Shown here one piece after another: positions 59,860-64,000 of a stretch of DNA of 64,000 bases. The notes beneath the pieces were generated by a model that was not told the DNA's origin, did not search any database, and was given only the letters and a program-made list of their open reading frames with translations. The stretch's first letter is position 1; every line of letters starts with the position of its first letter. The stretch covers positions 91,507,805 to 91,571,804 of the forward strand of contig NC_088295.1 of the NCBI RefSeq assembly GCF_032854445.1. Reading direction: 5' to 3'. A program made the position numbers and the translations under genes. This DNA is from Liolophura sinensis (Eukaryota > Mollusca > Polyplacophora > Chitonida > Chitonidae).

Positions 59860-62043
59860 GATATGTTAAATGTCTGCAGTGGTAACATCCGATTTAACAC
59901 GTCACAGTGACACACTCTACATGTAGTGATCAATACCTGATAAAACACGTCACAATGACACACTGTACAGGTAATGATCAGTATCTTAAAAAACACGTCA
60001 CAATGACACACTGTACAGGTAATGACCAGTATCTGATATGACACATCACAATGACACACTGTATAGGTAATGACCAGTATCTGATATGACACGTCACAAT
60101 GACACACTGTACAGGTAATTACTAGTATGTTTAAAAACACGTCACAATGACACACTGTACAGGTAATGATCAGTATCTGATATGACACGTCACCATGACA
60201 CACTATACAGGTAGTGATCAGTATCTGATATAACACGTCACAATGACGCACTGTACAGGTAATAACCAGTATCTGATATAACACGTCACAGGGACATGCA
60301 CAGGTAATGAAAAGTATCTGATATAACAAGTCACAGTTACAAGCTTTAAGGATATGTTAAATGTCTGTAGTGGTAACATCCGATTTAACACGTCACAGTG
60401 ACACACTGTACATGTAAGTATCAGTATCTGATATAACACGTCACAATGACACACTGTACAGGTAATGATCAGTATCTTTAAAAACACGTCACAATGACAC
60501 ACTGTATAGGTAATGACCAGTATCTGATATGACACATCACAATGACACACTGTATAGGTAATGACCAGTATCTGATATGACACGTCACAATGACACACTG
60601 TACAGGTAATTACTAGTATCTTTAAAAACACGTCACAATGACACACTGTATAGGTAATGACCAGTATCTGATATGACACATCACAATGACACACTGTACA
60701 GGTAATTACTAGTATCTTTAAAAACACGTCACAATGACACACTGTATAGGTAATGACCAGTATCTGATATGACACATCACAATGACACACTGTATAGGTA
60801 ATGACCAGTATCTGATATAACACGTCACAATGACACACTGTACAGGTAATGATCAGTATCTTTAAAAACACGTCAGAATGGCGCACAGTACAGGTAATGA
60901 CCAGTACGTGATATAACACGTCACAATGACGCACAGTACAGGTAATGACCAGTATCTGATATGACACGTCACCATGACACACTATACAGTTAGTGATCAG
61001 TATCTGATATAACACGTCACAATGACGCACAGTACAGGTAATAACCAGTATCTGATATAACAGGTCACAGGGACATGCACAGGTAATGAAAAGTATCTGA
61101 TATAACAAGTCACAGTTACAAGCAGTACAGGTAATGACTAGTATCCAATATAACACGTCACAATGGCACACTGTACAGATAATAACCAGTATCTGATATA
61201 ACACGTCACAATGATAGACTGTACAGGTAATAATCAATATCTCATTAACTCGTCACAGTGACTTACTGTACAGCTAATGACCAGTATCTGATATAACACG
61301 TCACGGTTACATGCAGTACAGGTAATGACTAGCATCTGATATTACACGTCACAATGACACAGTGTACAGGTAATAATCAGTATCTCATATAACACGTCAC
61401 AGTGACTTACTGTACAGCTAATGACCAGTATCTCATATAACTCATCACAGTGACACACTGCACAGGTAATGACCAGTATCTCATATAGTATGCCACAATG
61501 ACACACTGTACATGTAATGACCAGTATCTAATATAATACGTCACAGTGACGAAATGAAAAGGTAATAATGAATATCTGATGACACGTCACAATGGCACAC
61601 TATACAAACAATGATTATTATGTGATGTGACGCGTCACATTGACGCACTGTACAGGTAATGACTAGTATCTGATATACAGCGTCACAGTGACGCACTGTA
61701 CAGGTAATGACTAGTATCTGATATAATAGGTCACAGTGACGAACTGAAAAGGTATTGATGAATACCTGATATGGCAGGCCACAATGACACACTGAACAGG
61801 TAATGACCAGTATGTGATATATACGCCACAGTGACGAACTGAAAAGGTAATAATGAACATCTGATATGACACATCACAATAACACACTACACAGGTAATG
61901 ACCAGTACGTGATATAACACATCACAATGACACACTGTACAGGTAATGACCAGTACGTGATATAACACATCACAATGACACACTGTACAGGTAATGACCA
62001 GTACGTGAAATAACACTTCACGATGACACACTGAACAGGTAAT
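59860..62043 (+). repeat. 48-bp minisatellite, about 45 units, with about 490-bp higher-order repeat
   Basis: Unit acgtcacaatgacacactgt, acag|gtaatgaccagtatct, gatataac. A block starting gctttaaggatatgttaaat occurs at 59851 and again at 60341, giving a larger repeat of about 490 bp. The array joins the second tail duplication at 62043. Minus-strand open frames (up to 339 codons) are artefacts. Confidence 0.93.
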
Positions 62044-62277
62044 GATGTTACACGGCGCTACTGTTTTCGTCCTCCACTAGATACAGATAAAACCTTAAAT
62101 TGAACAGTGCGAGATCCGTTTAAAATTAATTACACTCCCTCCCCATCTTATTTTGTTTATAAAAAAATGAAGATTGCGCAGTGGACTTATCAGATCAACC
62201 CTTTTAAAGTCTGTGAAACGTAAAAGTAGTATTATCCTTATATTGCCTATTGTTTGTCGGTTTCTGTTTCTTTGCAG

Positions 62278-62316
62278 TGTCACCAGACTACTATAATGTT
62301 CAACAAGATTCCACAG
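62278..62316 (+). CDS. Cytoplasmic tail exon 3b, set 2 (39 nt)
   Basis: Second copy of exon 57832, identical over the 39 nt. Acceptor tttctgtttctttgcag, donor CCACAG|GTAGGT, phase 1 to 1, encoding V-SPDYYNVQQDST. It can be spliced in tandem after 59704 in frame, which would double the tyrosine motifs, or used in place of the first copy. Confidence 0.62.
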
Positions 62317-62364
62317 GTAGGTGTTATATGGAGCACACATGTATCGTTCACTTGTTTGAAGTTC

Positions 62365-63274
62365 CATCGGAACAGTAAAACACGATCCATAGAAACATAA
62401 CTGGTAGGTGATCTTAGGTCAGTTCACTTGTTTGAAGTTTCATCGGAACACTACCACATGATCCATGGAAACATGGCTGGTATGTGATACCAGGTCAGTT
62501 CACTGGTTTGTTGTTTGAGGTTTCATCGGAATAGTACAACACAATCCATAGAAACATAACTGGTAGGTGATCTCCGGTCAGGTCACTTATTTGAGGTTTC
62601 ATCGGAACAGTACCACATGGTAACATGGCTGGTATGTGATACCAGGTCAGTTCACTTGTTTGAGGTTCCATCGGAACAGTAAAACACGATCCATAAAAAC
62701 ATAACTGGTAGGTGATCTTAGGTCAGTTCACTTGTTTGAAGTTTCATCGGAACACTACCACATGATCCATGGAAACATGGCTGGTATGTGATACCAGGTC
62801 AGTTCACTGGTTTGTTGGTTGAGGTTTCATCTGAATAGTACAACACGATCGATGAAAACATGGCTGGTAGATCCCAGGTCAGATGACTGGTTTGATTGTT
62901 CGTGTCTCATCAGGATACTGCAACACGAACAAAGGGAATATGGCTGGTGGGTGATCGCAGGTCAGATGACTGGTTTGATTGTTCGTGTCTCATCAGGATA
63001 CTACAACACGAACCAAGAATATATGGCTGGTAGGTGAGCCCAGGTCAGTTGACTGGTTTGATTGTTCGTGTCTCATCAGGATACGGGAACACGAACAAAG
63101 GGAATGTGGCTGGTAGGTGATCCCAGGTCAGATGACTGGTTTGATTGTTCCTGTCTCATCAGGATACTACAACACGAACCAAGGAAACATCCCAGATCAC
63201 TTCACTGGTTTGATTGTTCGTGTCTCATCAGGGCACTGCAACACGAACCAAGGAAACATGACTGGTGGGTGATC
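62365..63274 (+). repeat. Exon-like minisatellite after tail exon 3b
   Basis: Same family as 57905-59040 with fewer units. The unit at 62998-63030 keeps gatactacaacacgaacca up to ggctg|gtaggtgag, open in phase 1-1 (YYNTNQEYMA). Others keep GYWNTNK- or GHCNTNQ-like versions or have lost part of the core. Confidence 0.85.
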
Positions 63275-63290
63275 AATGAACTAGACATGT

Positions 63291-63428
63291 GGGAAGGTCT
63301 GCCAGCAACCTGCGGATGGTTGTGGGTTTCCGCCGGGCTCTGCCCGATTTCCTCCCACCATAATACTGGCCGCCGTCGTATTAGTGAAATATTCTTGAGT
63401 ACGGCGTAAAACGCCAATCAAATAAATA
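63291..63428 (+). mobile_element. SINE, family A, second copy of the 59059 insertion
   Basis: Same truncation point and same flanks (aatgaactagacatgt at 63275-63290 and 63429-63444). It was copied by the duplication and was not a new insertion. Confidence 0.92.
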
Positions 63429-63627
63429 AATGAACTAGACATGTACAATAATGAGTTCGACACCAGTCATGTAGATCAATTCTTTGGTTTGCTGTTTCAT
63501 GGGACTGTAAGTTCCAGTCTGCCAACTAATCCCGTTTAACTGCAGCTATCACATATTCTCAAGCGATCGGAACACATTTTTCTCTGAGTTCACCGCAGCC
63601 GTCCGTCATCATAACACGTGAACTTAC

Positions 63628-63700
63628 AGACTTCGCATTGTCAAGACCGCCACCGTATAAGTGAAATATTGTTGAGTACGGCATAAAACACCATTTAAAT
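63628..63700 (+). mobile_element. SINE fragment, family A 3' end, second copy
   Basis: Matches 59395-59465 as part of the tandem duplication. Confidence 0.65.
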
Positions 63701-63935
63701 GAATAAACATTGTCAAGAGACCTGAATAGATTTGCTCCATACCTTGAAAAGCAGTCTGATTGCATCAGTCTAAAGTCCAACGCTCTCGAGTTCAACTCAG
63801 CCGCCAACTATGCCTAATAATTTTTCTCTAAGATCTACTTCTTCCACTACTTGATATTGCCACACTTGGTGGTTAAAGATTTTGCAGTGATAATGCAGAT
63901 CCCTGGTATATTTATCATTCTTTTCATGTTTTCAG

Positions 63936-63977
63936 TCAATGCCCCATACCAGATGATAGATCATGCAGCTCAGTCCG
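63936..63977 (+). CDS. Cytoplasmic tail exon 4b, set 2 (42 nt)
   Basis: Second copy of exon 59704, identical over the 42 nt. Acceptor cttttcatgttttcag, donor AGTCCG|GTAGGT, phase 1 to 1, encoding V-NAPYQMIDHAAQS. The stop codon of the receptor is not in the window. Confidence 0.6.
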
Positions 63978-64000
63978 GTAGGTGATCGTTATTGTCAGTA

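Larger units (their letters stand above)
62044..64000 (+). repeat. Recent tandem duplication, unit 2 (pairs with 57599-59766)
   Basis: Same order as unit 1: YYN exon, exon-like array, SINE with target-site duplication, SINE fragment, YQMI exon. Identity outside the array looks about 98% or more. It reaches the end of the window, so further units may follow. Confidence 0.93.

Noticed and set aside
59829-61237. Minus-strand frame of 339 codons with Cys periodicity
   Set aside because: The cysteine spacing is exactly the 48-bp repeat period and is not a zinc-finger or EGF pattern.

Overview
The window reads as animal nuclear DNA. It has short exons flanked by GT/AG introns, tRNA-headed SINEs, a LINE, a Ty3/gypsy-type retroelement, and a very heavy load of minisatellites that fills most of the introns. 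The SINE style (ends reading like gccgtcgtataagtgaaat and caatcaaataaataaa) and overall texture suggest a lophotrochozoan invertebrate, most likely a marine mollusc. That is inference from memory of such repeats, not a database match.

The only host coding signal I can support is a set of small plus-strand exons whose splice phases agree throughout. They describe a cell-surface immunoglobulin-superfamily receptor: Ig exon(s), a stalk built from 33-39 nt Thr/Pro-rich micro-exons, one transmembrane (TM) exon, a juxtamembrane exon, and several tiny cytoplasmic exons, most with a tyrosine. Two tandem sets are visible. Set 1 (about 623 to 18766, starting upstream of the window) has an Ig exon (623-1033), stalk micro-exons (7280, 8839, 9408, 11786, plus a broken one at 7846), a TM exon with one extra base (12363), a juxtamembrane exon (16938) and one doubtful tail exon (18686). 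Set 2 (34850 to beyond the window end) has two Ig exons (34850 and 36813), two stalk micro-exons (44101, 44633), an intact TM exon (52236), a juxtamembrane exon (52845) and tail exons (57066, 57374, 57832, 59704). The last two tail exons are repeated in a recent tandem duplication (62278, 63936). Set 1 looks decayed and set 2 looks functional. The alternative is one long gene with alternative exon blocks. No signal-peptide exon, promoter or polyadenylation end was identified.

The most unusual feature is that several minisatellites appear to have been seeded by the receptor's own splice junctions. Directly after each TM exon a 25-bp array copies the exon end plus donor (exact 100-bp higher-order period from 12511). 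The acceptor of the duplicated Ig exon is tandemly repeated in 48-bp in-frame steps. The array after the YYN tail exon has units that still carry an AG, a 33-nt phase 1-1 open segment and a GT.

The rest is repeat. The 51-bp arrays lie at 1.8 and 42.2 kb. A LINE family has three copies (2.6, 37.6 and 44.9 kb) and carries a 54-bp VNTR inside its C-terminal coding region. The 48-bp arrays lie at 17.3, 20.2, 30, 30.3, 53.4 and 60 kb, with 72-, 51-, 38- and 85-bp arrays elsewhere. There is also a minus-strand gypsy-like fragment (48.8-50.8 kb), several SINEs (some with clear target-site duplications) and large stretches where I see nothing (4.6-6.8, 15.4-16.9, 24.7-27.3, 27.6-29.3, 31.7-33.4 kb). 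Most long open frames in the window are by-products of arrays whose unit length is a multiple of three.
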